Both the position numbers and the translations under genes were made by a program. The notes under the pieces were generated by a model, which saw nothing but the letters and a program-made list of their open reading frames with translations, was not told the origin of the DNA and did not search any database. Positions 25,195 through 33,188 of a DNA stretch of 64,000 nt are shown piece by piece (the first letter of the stretch is position 1; every line of letters starts with the position of its first letter). The stretch comes from JAABVY01 sp964627935 (GTDB lineage: Bacteria > Zixibacteria > MSB-5A5 > JAABVY01), in contig CAZVLB010000015.1 in assembly GCA_964627935.1 (NCBI GenBank), positions 44,115-108,114 on the forward strand, in the 5' to 3' direction.

Positions 25195-26115
25195 ATGGCA
25201 GGGGAAAAATTTTCAGTTTTAATCGTGCCTTCATCAGGAGGAAGGCCGAGGCAGTTTTCAATATCGAAACTGTCGATCTATATAAGCGCGGTCCTGGTGC
25301 TAGCCTTCCTGGGCATTAACGCCTTCTTCACTTACGGATTTTTCTCCAAAACATATCAAAATCAGACAGTCGCCAACCTTGTGCAGGAAAATGAATACCT
25401 GGCCTCGCGGGTCAGCTATTTCTCATCCGAGATCGAAAACCTGAAGAGCAATTATGCCTTCATGGTGGACAGGGAAAAGGAAATACGGACGATTTTCGAT
25501 CTGCCCACGATCGATCCACAGGAACGAGCGCTGGGTGTCGGTGGTCCGGTATTTCAGCCCGAGGATCCGCCCAGCTATTCGCGGCAGATTGCCTACGATA
25601 CTGAAAACCGGCTGGACGAGCTGATTCGCCTGTCATCCTTCGAAACCGAACAATACGACACAATCTATAACGCACTCATAAAAAGAAAAGAAGATCTCGA
25701 CCATATCCCCTCAATCATGCCTTCGCAGGGCTATGTTACACGCGGATTCGGGGTTCAGCCTGACCCGTTTACAGGCATCAAACGCATGCACAGCGGAATT
25801 GATGTATGCAATCGTGAGGGCACACCGATTTGCGCCAGCGCCAATGGCACGGTTGAACGGATTACCCGTATGGGTCAACTCGGCCTGACCTTAATTGTCG
25901 ATCATGGCAACGGGATCAAGACATATTATGGTCATATCAGTAAAGCTACCGCCAAACGTGGCCAGAAAGTGGAACGCGGCGAAAAAATCGCCGAAATGGG
26001 CAACTCCGGAAGATCAACCGGTCCGCACCTGCATTACAGTGTCCAGATCAAGGGACGCTGGGTCAATCCCATGGATTACATCTTCAATCGAAACTGGCTG
26101 GCAGATAATAATTGA
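25195..26115 (+). CDS. M23 family metalloendopeptidase (murein hydrolase type)
   Basis: 306 residues from MAGEKFSVLIVPSSGG, the usual beginning of this protein type. An in-frame ATG 36 bp upstream is very close to the predicted transcript start. Order of parts: short cytoplasmic tail, one transmembrane helix (about 22-42), a coiled-coil stretch, then the LytM/M23 domain. Zinc ligands are visible in MHSGIDVC (His and Asp) and in GPHLHYSV (HxH). The family cuts peptide cross-links in peptidoglycan. All active-site motifs are intact, so it is likely enzymatically active rather than an activator like EnvC. Confidence 0.92.
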   Translation: MAGEKFSVLIVPSSGGRPRQFSISKLSIYISAVLVLAFLGINAFFTYGFFSKTYQNQTVANLVQENEYLASRVSYFSSEIENLKSNYAFMVDREKEIRTIFDLPTIDPQERALGVGGPVFQPEDPPSYSRQIAYDTENRLDELIRLSSFETEQYDTIYNALIKRKEDLDHIPSIMPSQGYVTRGFGVQPDPFTGIKRMHSGIDVCNREGTPICASANGTVERITRMGQLGLTLIVDHGNGIKTYYGHISKATAKRGQKVERGEKIAEMGNSGRSTGPHLHYSVQIKGRWVNPMDYIFNRNWLADNN

Positions 26116-26442
26116 CAAAGCCCAAAAACTTTTTTATTTAGGCACAAATAAGACAAAAATAGTTTAGTATAGACCTTTTTGTCCATGTTGCGGTCCCGAT
26201 TTCTGGGATAATCCTGGAACGATCATGGATTCGGCAGTTATAACAGATTGGTATAATAATCGGGAATTAAAAAACCGACAGTATCATTGGGGAATCGTGA
26301 ACGTTAGCATCAAGAAGGAAGATACTTCGATATTACATACGAAATCGTGACTTCCGGAACAGCATTTCAATCAGGAACTGTATCATCCGGGCGCTGTTCT
26401 ATAAATGGGGATGCAATTATGACAAGAAAGGTCGTGATTTAG
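26116..26442 (+). other. Intergenic region before the second ECF sigma gene
   Basis: About 330 bp with no gene. TTGACA (26112-26117), overlapping the end of the M23 gene, with TATTTA 17 bp later (26135-26140), is a fair sigma-70 match that could drive the sigma factor gene at 26443. The leader would be nearly 300 nt long. No other structure was identified. Confidence 0.3.
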
Positions 26443-27141
26443 ATGAAGATAACCAGGCCGGACAGGATAAAAAAAGAGCCTGTGGCCGGTGACACCGGGA
26501 CAGAGAAGAAGAAAAGCAAAAATATCATAAATTCGAATGAGAAGTTTGAACATGAGACAAAAAGGATAATCGAGCGAATACGTTCGGGCGATGAGATCGC
26601 ATTCAACGACCTGATCGAGCGCTACAAACGTCAGGTGGCCGCGATTGCCTTTCGCATGGTGGGCGATTATGACGAGGCCGAGGATATTGCCCAGCTGGTC
26701 TTTGTGAAAACTTCAAAGAACCTGAATAAATTTGATATCAGCAAGAAATTTTCAACCTGGCTCTATCGGATTACGGTCAATGCTTCGATTGATTTCATGC
26801 GCAAGTACCGTCGCCATAAACATGAGCTCCTGGACAATTATTCCGAATCTCTGGAGAATGAGGACGACAATCCGGAACAGATCTTAAACCGCAAACAGCT
26901 CAGAAATGTGATCCTGAAGGCGGCCGAGGCATTGAATGAAAAGCAGAAGGCGGCATTTATCCTGCGTGACCTGGAGGGGCATCAGATCGACGAGGTCTCG
27001 GAGATCATGGATATGCCGGAGGCGACAGTGCGCTGGTATCTTCATCGGGCCAGAATAAAGCTGCGCAAGGAGCTGAAACGCCATTACAGCGGATTTATCG
27101 GGGCTGTATATAATCCAGGCTCCTCATATCGCGGCAATTGA
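26443..27141 (+). CDS. ECF RNA polymerase sigma factor (RpoE-like)
   Basis: 232 residues. A basic 50-residue N-terminal extension precedes region 2 (about 55-125: DEAEDIAQLVFVKTSKNLNKF, KFSTWLYRITVNASIDFMRKY). Region 4 is at about 160-215 (LNEKQKAAFILRDLEGHQIDEVSEIMDMPEATVRWYLHRARIKLRKEL). Unlike many ECF genes it is not followed by an anti-sigma gene; the next gene is convergent. GAAAGG lies upstream of the ATG. It differs clearly from the sigma factor at 23915-24496. Confidence 0.92.
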   Translation: MKITRPDRIKKEPVAGDTGTEKKKSKNIINSNEKFEHETKRIIERIRSGDEIAFNDLIERYKRQVAAIAFRMVGDYDEAEDIAQLVFVKTSKNLNKFDISKKFSTWLYRITVNASIDFMRKYRRHKHELLDNYSESLENEDDNPEQILNRKQLRNVILKAAEALNEKQKAAFILRDLEGHQIDEVSEIMDMPEATVRWYLHRARIKLRKELKRHYSGFIGAVYNPGSSYRGN

Positions 27142-27183
27142 CTGGCCGCCGGGGGGCTTTTTCTTTTATCTGAATTGCGGGGC

Positions 27184-28131
27184 TTATAAGAGCAGGGGAT
27201 GAGATGTGTCGTTTCGCCCGGTCGGGATGGCTTCCCTGATTCTGTGGACAATATCTATTGATGGCCGGGCATCTTTCAGGCCATATCCTTTACCCTCGAG
27301 AATTTTTTTATACACAACGGTATGCAGATCAGTAAACCCGCCCGAGAATTCGACTTCCTCGCCATTCATCGTCAGGCTGCGATAACTCGGTTTGCCGGCT
27401 TTTACGGCTGATTGGGGCAGATCTTTCTTATCGATCGATAGATACCATTTGATACGCGCCTTTTCCAGCTCGAGGTAGCCGACCACACGGGTCGGCGTGG
27501 AGACATGCACCTCGGAACGGACCACATCTCCGAAGAGCCAGATCAGGAGGTCGAAGAAGTGCACGCCGATATTGGTGCCCAGGCCTCCCGAGAGTTCCAC
27601 CTGGCCTTTCCATGAATAATGGTACCAGGGGCCGCGCGGGGTGATATATGTCAGCTCGATATCATGCTTCTTGTCCGCTTTTTCCATTTCCAGCTTCTTT
27701 TTCATTTTGATGATCGAATCGTGGTGACGAAGCTGGAGCACAGTATATGTTTTCAGGCCCGTTTCCTCTTCCAGTTCCATCAGGGCGTCAATATTCCAGG
27801 GTTTGATCACGATCGGTTTTTCGCAGATAGGCATTGCTCCAACACGCAATGCGAAACGGATATGGGCATCATGAAGATAATTGGGAGAACAGATGCTGAC
27901 AAAATGGATGCGGTTTTCATCGCCTTTGCGGCGCAGTTTTTCGATATGGCGGTCAAATCGCTCGAATTCGGTGAAAAAGCTGACATTATCGAAATGCTGA
28001 TCGAGCACTCCCACGGAATCATGGGGGTCGACTGCCGCGACGAGATTATTGCCGGTGTCTTTGATGGCTTTCAGGTGACGGGGCGCGACATAGCCGGCAC
28101 AACCGATTATAGCGAAATTCTTTGACATCAT
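27184..28131 (-). CDS. wbpB: UDP-GlcNAc uronate 3-dehydrogenase-like (WbpB/WlbA), Gfo/Idh/MocA family
   Basis: 315 residues. The Rossmann start FAIIGCAGYVAPRHLKAIKDTGNNLVAAVDP and the SVGVLD...FFTEFERFDRHIEKLRR stretch are strongly typical of WbpB/WlbA. These enzymes oxidise C3 of UDP-N-acetyl-glucosaminuronate on the way to 2,3-diacetamido sugars. The EKP motif is present as CEKPIVI, and ELSGGLGTNIGVHFFDLLIWLFGD is the C-terminal domain signature. The usual partners (WbpA, WbpE, WbpD, WbpI) are not nearby, so it is an orphan here. Specificity is inferred from sequence resemblance recalled, not computed. Confidence 0.85.
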   Translation of the reverse strand: MMSKNFAIIGCAGYVAPRHLKAIKDTGNNLVAAVDPHDSVGVLDQHFDNVSFFTEFERFDRHIEKLRRKGDENRIHFVSICSPNYLHDAHIRFALRVGAMPICEKPIVIKPWNIDALMELEEETGLKTYTVLQLRHHDSIIKMKKKLEMEKADKKHDIELTYITPRGPWYHYSWKGQVELSGGLGTNIGVHFFDLLIWLFGDVVRSEVHVSTPTRVVGYLELEKARIKWYLSIDKKDLPQSAVKAGKPSYRSLTMNGEEVEFSGGFTDLHTVVYKKILEGKGYGLKDARPSIDIVHRIREAIPTGRNDTSHPLLL

Positions 28132-28351
28132 CTCTCCCTTATTATCTCTCTATAACTACAGGCCAATAATGGTAATACGCGATGGTTATTTTGACAAGCG
28201 GAATCTTTTTGACGTGATATCGCAGGGGGGCCGGTTTTCAGGCGGCAGTTCACGACTGATGCCCAGTTTCAGTCATCCCTGAAAGCGCGAGTCAGGGATT
28301 ATTTTACATTGTCCGGCTTTCGATGAATGCACCGTGAATTACACCCATGTG

Positions 28352-28377
28352 CCGGGCAGATGCCCACATCTGCCCGG
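28352..28377. repeat. Strong hairpin CCGGGCAGATG / CATCTGCCCGG
   Basis: A perfect 11-bp stem with a 4-nt CCCA loop inside the 550-bp gap 28132-28684. There is no T-run on either side. A second inverted repeat, ATCCCTGA ... TCAGGGAT, lies near 28275-28300. The gap otherwise shows no gene except the promoter at 28555-28582. It may be a dispersed intergenic repeat. Confidence 0.55.
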
Positions 28378-28554
28378 AATGTCGGGGTTCTCATTGCGCT
28401 TCGCTTTATTCGGAAGACCTACAGGCGGCCGGCATAAATGAACCATCAAAAATCCTGGATTAACCCATCCACTATATATTCCGATACTTTAAATATTAAA
28501 TCTAAGCCGTTGAACAGGTTTGTATTTGACCGATTTGTACAGGTTTTTAATTTA

Positions 28555-28582
28555 TTGACAGATTCCGTTTTACACGTATCTT
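28555..28582 (+). promoter_or_regulatory. Promoter of the M14 dockerin protease gene
   Basis: TTGACA (28555-28560), a 16-bp spacer and TATCTT (28577-28582). The same two hexamers with the same 16-bp spacing occur before the other plus-strand dockerin protease (33007-33034). The leader would be about 95 nt. Confidence 0.5.
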
Positions 28583-28684
28583 ATATAAGATTGTGTCCGA
28601 AACCGTGATTGCGTATACAAGATCATTAATTACTTCTATAATATAATACAGCATTTGTACTGCTAAGCCAGAGGATACAAAAAG

Positions 28685-31600
28685 ATGAAAAAAGCATTTC
28701 TGATAATTGCGATGTTGATCGCATTCGGAGCCTCGCTTTACGCCGCCGATAACGTAGAGTACTATTTCAAATTCCAGATCGATTCCAAACAGGAACTGGA
28801 TAAATTGACACGTATAATCTCGATCGACAAGGTCGTCGGCAATGAGGTCTACGCTTATGCCAATCCCGAGGAAATGCGGGAATTCGAAATGATGGGCTAT
28901 ATATACGAAGAGCTCCAGCATCCGGGCACATTGATCCGTCCCAAAATGGCCATCGAAAAAGACGGTATGACCGACTGGGATGCCTACCCGACCTATAATG
29001 CCTATCTCAGTATGATGAATCAGTTCGCGGCCGATTATCCCGGCCTGTGCGAGATTGTCAATATCGGTACCTCGGTCGAGGGCCGTGCGCTTCTGTTTGC
29101 AAAAATTTCAGACAATATAGGGATTGAGGAGGATGAACCGGAGGTTATGTATACCGGCACGATTCATGGAGATGAAACCGCCGGTTATGTGCTTTCGTTG
29201 CGTTTGATCGATTATCTTCTGACCAATTATGGCACCGATTCATTGGCCACCCGTCTGGTCGACAGTTGCGAAATCTGGATTAATCCTCTGGCCAATCCTG
29301 ACGGAACATTCAATAATGGCGATACAACCGTATACAGCGCCACCCGCTACAATGCCAACAGTAAAGATTTGAACAGGAATTTTCCTGATCCCGAAGACGG
29401 CCCCAATCCGGGCGGCACATGGCAGCCTGAAACAATCGCCATGATGAACATCGCCGATGCGCAGAATTTTGTGATTTCCGCAAATATGCATGGCGGCGCC
29501 GAGGTCTGTAATTATCCCTGGGATACATGGTCACGGCTTACTCCTGATGATGGCTGGTGGGTGGATGTCTGCCGCCAATATGCCGATAGCGCGCAATATT
29601 ACAGTCCCAGCGGATATATGACTTTCCAGAATAACGGTATCACCAACGGCTATGCCTGGTATTCGATTTCAGGTGGCCGTCAGGATTATATGAACTATTT
29701 CCATGGCTGCCGCGAGTTTACATTGGAAATGTCCAATACAAAACTCCTTCCCGCCAGCCAGCTTCCGGCCTGGTGGACATATAACAAAGTCTCTATGCTC
29801 GATTACCTCGAACAGGGACTTTATGGCGTGCGCGGAATAGTGACCGACAACAGTACCGGTCTGCCGATCCTCGCCATGGTTCGCACATTGAATCATGATA
29901 CCGATATGGACAGCTCGATGGTTTACACCGACCCTGATATCGGAAACTATCATCGCATGCTCGAAGCCGGCACCTATGATATAGAATTTTCCGCCCCCGG
30001 ATATTATACCGATACCATATACAGTGTCTCGGTTGTCGATCTGCAGAGTACTCGTGTGGATGTCGCCCTCGTGCCGCTCCCCAATGAGCCCAGCCTGGCA
30101 TTTGTCAGCCACAATGGCGGTCTGATCGATCCCGGCGATGCCGTCGGCGCAAATATTACATTGGTCAATAACGGCGCGGGGATATCATATAACACCGCTG
30201 GCACACTGTCATCAACAGATCCATATATTACAATCACTCAGAATTACTCAACTTATCCTAATATTGGCGCATTGGGCGGTATGGAATCATCCGATGCCCA
30301 GTACCAGTTCAATGTCTCCTCGTCCTGTCCCAACAATTACCTGGCGACTTTACGTCTGGATGTTACCGCCGATGGCTATGCCGACAGCATCTTCTTCGAT
30401 ATCATGGTCGGACAGCAGATCGAGGATTTCGAGCTGGGCGATTTCAGCCAGTATCCCTGGGTGCTGGGCGGCGATCAGGACTGGACAGTTCAGAGCACTA
30501 CGGTTTACAATGGCGTATATGCCGCCAGGTCAGGTTCCATCACACACGGCCAGGAAACGACGCTTGAACTAACCGCCGAAGTTATTACATCAGGTGATGT
30601 CAGCTTTTACTACAAAGTATCATCCGAAAGCGGCTATGATTACCTGCGATTCTATATCGATGGTATTCAGCAGGATGAATGGGCCGGCAATGTTGAATGG
30701 ACGCAGGTCAGCTATCCTGTATCTGCCGGAGCACGTACATTCAAGTGGGAATATGCAAAAGATGGTTCGGTCAGCGGAGGTTCCGATTGCGGATGGGTAG
30801 ATTTCATTGTCTTCCCGCCCCTTCACATCGCACCGGATATTATAACTATCAGCCTGCCGGACTGGACAGTCGGCTATGCCTATTCCGAACAGCTGGTGGC
30901 CGCAGGTGGAACCGGCACATTGACCTGGACAGATCTGAATAACGACCTTGACGGCAGCGGGCTGACATTGTCGGCGGGAGGACTGCTGTCAGGTACACCT
31001 ACCTCGACCGGTACGATATCATTCACCGCCCAGGTTGAAGACACCAACAACGAAACAGATCAACAGCTTTATACTTTCGATATAAACGCCCAGCCTGTCA
31101 TCCAGGCTGCGAGCCTGCCCGACTGGACCGAGGGCAGATCATATTCACAGCAGCTCTCGGCTACAGGCGGTACGGGTGTGCTGTCATGGACCGATTTTGA
31201 TTCCGACCTGGATGGTACCGGGCTGACATTGTCACAGTCGGGACTCTTAAGCGGCATACCCTCAATAAACGGCACAATTCAGTTCACTGCATTGGTCACC
31301 GATGATATCGGTGCCACTGATAGCGAGGAATTCAGCTTAACAATAAATCCTGTACTTGAGATCACGACACCATCGGTTCCTGACGGTACAGTGGGCCAGG
31401 CCTATTCGATGCAGCTTGCTTGCAGCGGAGGCACCGGCGAAAAGAGCTGGAACGATAAATACAATCACCTCGATGGCAGCGGGTTGACATTATCCGGCGA
31501 CGGTCTCCTGTCGGGTACTCCCACCAGCGCGGGGGAGATTGGCTTCTATGCTGAAGTCGAGGATGTGACCGGCAGCAAGGACGAAAAGCAGTTTGCTTTT

Positions 31601-31843
31601 ACAATCAATGCCGATTATATCTGCGGTGATTCCAACAATGATGATGATGTCAATGTCAGCGATGCGGTCTGGATCATCAATTATGTTTTCACCAGCGGCT
31701 CGGCACCGGATCCACTGGAGTCCGGTGATGCCAACTGCGATGGTGATGTCAATGTCAGTGATGCGGTCTGGATCATTAATTATGTCTTTGTCAGCGGTGA
31801 TAGCCCGTGTGACACAGATGGCGATGGTCAGCCGGACTGTTAG
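28685..31843 (+). CDS. Secreted M14 zinc carboxypeptidase with Ig repeats and dockerin
   Basis: 1052 residues. Signal peptide (1-20), a propeptide-like region, then the M14 catalytic domain (about 95-390). Zinc ligands lie in GTIHGDETAGY (HxxE, near 160) and in ANMHGGAEV (near 267), and the general-base Glu is in FTLEMSNT (near 346). A carboxypeptidase regulatory-like domain, CARDB-like and jelly-roll segments follow. Three putative-Ig (He_PIG) repeats lie at about 715-975, each with a GLLSGTP or GLLSGIP motif. A C-terminal dockerin has two F-hands (GDSNNDDDVNVSD, GDANCDGDVNVSD). AGAGGA precedes the ATG. The dockerin suggests docking on a cohesin partner at the cell surface. Confidence 0.93.
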   Translation: MKKAFLIIAMLIAFGASLYAADNVEYYFKFQIDSKQELDKLTRIISIDKVVGNEVYAYANPEEMREFEMMGYIYEELQHPGTLIRPKMAIEKDGMTDWDAYPTYNAYLSMMNQFAADYPGLCEIVNIGTSVEGRALLFAKISDNIGIEEDEPEVMYTGTIHGDETAGYVLSLRLIDYLLTNYGTDSLATRLVDSCEIWINPLANPDGTFNNGDTTVYSATRYNANSKDLNRNFPDPEDGPNPGGTWQPETIAMMNIADAQNFVISANMHGGAEVCNYPWDTWSRLTPDDGWWVDVCRQYADSAQYYSPSGYMTFQNNGITNGYAWYSISGGRQDYMNYFHGCREFTLEMSNTKLLPASQLPAWWTYNKVSMLDYLEQGLYGVRGIVTDNSTGLPILAMVRTLNHDTDMDSSMVYTDPDIGNYHRMLEAGTYDIEFSAPGYYTDTIYSVSVVDLQSTRVDVALVPLPNEPSLAFVSHNGGLIDPGDAVGANITLVNNGAGISYNTAGTLSSTDPYITITQNYSTYPNIGALGGMESSDAQYQFNVSSSCPNNYLATLRLDVTADGYADSIFFDIMVGQQIEDFELGDFSQYPWVLGGDQDWTVQSTTVYNGVYAARSGSITHGQETTLELTAEVITSGDVSFYYKVSSESGYDYLRFYIDGIQQDEWAGNVEWTQVSYPVSAGARTFKWEYAKDGSVSGGSDCGWVDFIVFPPLHIAPDIITISLPDWTVGYAYSEQLVAAGGTGTLTWTDLNNDLDGSGLTLSAGGLLSGTPTSTGTISFTAQVEDTNNETDQQLYTFDINAQPVIQAASLPDWTEGRSYSQQLSATGGTGVLSWTDFDSDLDGTGLTLSQSGLLSGIPSINGTIQFTALVTDDIGATDSEEFSLTINPVLEITTPSVPDGTVGQAYSMQLACSGGTGEKSWNDKYNHLDGSGLTLSGDGLLSGTPTSAGEIGFYAEVEDVTGSKDEKQFAFTINADYICGDSNNDDDVNVSDAVWIINYVFTSGSAPDPLESGDANCDGDVNVSDAVWIINYVFVSGDSPCDTDGDGQPDC

Positions 31844-31864
31844 TTTGAATGCAAATTAGATTAT

Positions 31865-31903
31865 AAAAGCCCGTTCCCATAAGCAGGGGGCGGGCTTCAG
31901 TTT
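31865..31903 (+). terminator. Probable terminator after the M14 protease gene
   Basis: AAGCCCG (31867-31873) pairs with CGGGCTT (31891-31897), followed by CAGTTTTG. The stem is good but the T-run is short. Confidence 0.55.
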
Positions 31904-31963
31904 TGAATATATACAGGTGCAGGTCTTTGAACAAGACTCGTGGAATCGTTTTCAATATATTGG

Positions 31964-32149
31964 TCAGCTGTTTCCGGTCCGGGTTTCCTTCTTGAATCTA
32001 TTGAGCGGATTCACCAGGCCATCGTCTCCTTTAAGGATGCGGTTGATGACGTTGACAAGCTTTCCGGCAGGAAGGCTCTGAAGTCTGTAAATTACCCAGG
32101 CCCGCCCGGAGGATGTTTGACCTAACTCGATTTCTTTAGATGAGTGCAT
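31964..32149 (-). CDS. Short protein, member B of a new microprotein family
   Basis: 61 residues from the ATG at 32149, which has GAGAGGT at a good distance; an upstream in-frame start at 32161 is less likely. The core at residues 23-42 is LQSLPAGKLVNVINRILKGD, aligning without gaps to the proteins at 24886 and 32730. The C-terminal tail is basic (RFKKETRTGN). It is divergent from the HTH gene at 32322 with 172 bp between the starts. Its plus-strand counterpart frame has no ribosome site. Function unknown. Confidence 0.6.
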   Translation of the reverse strand: MHSSKEIELGQTSSGRAWVIYRLQSLPAGKLVNVINRILKGDDGLVNPLNRFKKETRTGNS

Positions 32150-32321
32150 GCTACCTCTCATGGTGTATAGATAAACTCTGATTGGTAATTTGGCCGCGTT
32201 ATCGTCATTTATTAAACGATGTTTTTGGATATTTTAAATAAGGAAAAAGTTAGGGAACTGTAAATTTTTTCTAAGGATATACGTATAATACATGTAAATA
32301 TCCATATTAAATCGAGCTGTT

Positions 32322-32639
32322 ATGCCTGATAAAAGAGAATACCTTTTTGCCGAAGTTCTATTCGACAAGGACCTGATGGAAAGCTTCGCCGATGAGCGGG
32401 GGGCTCATTTCCAGTCGCAGGATGAAAAAAAGAAGCATCAATTTTACAGCAAATACTTTCGCAAACTCAACTGGCACATCAATCATTCCCTCTCAAAGCG
32501 CCAGAAGGAAGTCATCGGGCTTATTATCAAGGGCAAAACAGAACGTGAAATCGGCGCCATTCTGGGCATAAGTCAGCAGGTTGTAAATATTTATAAATGG
32601 CGAGCAATCATTAAGTTGCGCCAGAAAATTAAACCTTGA
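32322..32639 (+). CDS. Small helix-turn-helix protein (sigma region 4-like)
   Basis: 105 residues. The C-terminal half is a sigma-70 region 4 / LuxR-type HTH: LSKRQKEVIGLIIKGK, TEREIGAILGISQQVV, then KWRAIIKLRQKI. No region 2 is present, so it is not a complete sigma factor; the charged N-terminal 50 residues match nothing I know. TATAAT at 32284-32289 may be the -10 element, with no good -35. The two short family genes at 31964 (divergent) and 32730 (91 bp downstream) flank it, suggesting a common regulatory unit. Confidence 0.75.
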   Translation: MPDKREYLFAEVLFDKDLMESFADERGAHFQSQDEKKKHQFYSKYFRKLNWHINHSLSKRQKEVIGLIIKGKTEREIGAILGISQQVVNIYKWRAIIKLRQKIKP

Positions 32640-32729
32640 GCTGTATGTCAAAAAACTAATAGATGAAGAACTTCTCCAAACCTTTCACCGCCTCCCGAAA
32701 GAGCAATAGAGTTGCTCAAGGAGGAATCG

Positions 32730-32909
32730 ATGGCAAACAACAAACCAGCAACGACCAGAGACAGGATCCTGGAGAAAAAGCGTGTGCATCCATTTGCGCT
32801 GCAGGGCCTGGCTTCAAGAGACTTCATTCGAATTTCAAACAAAATTCTATCCGGCGAGTTCGGAATGCTTTCGTTTGACAGGTCGAGGAAGACGGCGTTG
32901 ACATTCTGA
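32730..32909 (+). CDS. Short protein, member C of a new microprotein family
   Basis: 59 residues. The ATG at 32730 has a perfect AAGGAGG six bases upstream, the best ribosome site among the short genes here. The core at residues 24-43 is LQGLASRDFIRISNKILSGE, aligning to members A (9/20 identical) and B (7/20). The N-terminus is basic and the ending is SFDRSRKTALTF. It probably lies in one transcript with the HTH gene at 32322. The spacing of hydrophobic residues and SGEF slightly recalls FlgM-type anti-sigma helices, but this is a weak resemblance. Confidence 0.7.
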   Translation: MANNKPATTRDRILEKKRVHPFALQGLASRDFIRISNKILSGEFGMLSFDRSRKTALTF

Positions 32910-33006
32910 TCCGGTAGGGATACCGGACTCATTTTTTAGGGGCTTTTCGGGGTAGCAATCGGGATGTTGCCAAATTTGCGATTCCTTTTCCCTACTTCAT
33001 TAAACA

Positions 33007-33034
33007 TTGACAAAATCATTCTATATACTATCTT
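33007..33034 (+). promoter_or_regulatory. Promoter of the HExxH dockerin protease gene
   Basis: TTGACA (33007-33012), 16 bp, TATCTT (33029-33034): the same hexamers and spacing as at 28555-28582. An additional TATAAT at 33069-33074 lacks a -35 partner. The leader would be about 145 nt. The rest of 32910-33188 shows nothing else I can name. Confidence 0.5.
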
Positions 33035-33188
33035 GTTTCTGTAACGCAAATACCTGCCGTAACTTGCGTATAATTAACAAAAGCCCGGAACCGTCTTGTC
33101 AGGTACAGCGGTTAATCAATGCGGACGATTTGTTCGATAAGTTCTATAGAACCGAAAACGTAAGTAAATAGCATTTCCGGAGATAAAT

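Noticed and set aside
27131..27165. Terminator after the second ECF sigma gene (GCGGC/GCCGC then T-rich)
   Set aside because: The T-rich tract starts about eight bases after the stem and the stem is only 5 bp, so it is too weak to list.
31940..32125. Plus-strand frame of 61 codons
   Set aside because: Antisense to microprotein B, which has a good ribosome site and sequence relatives.
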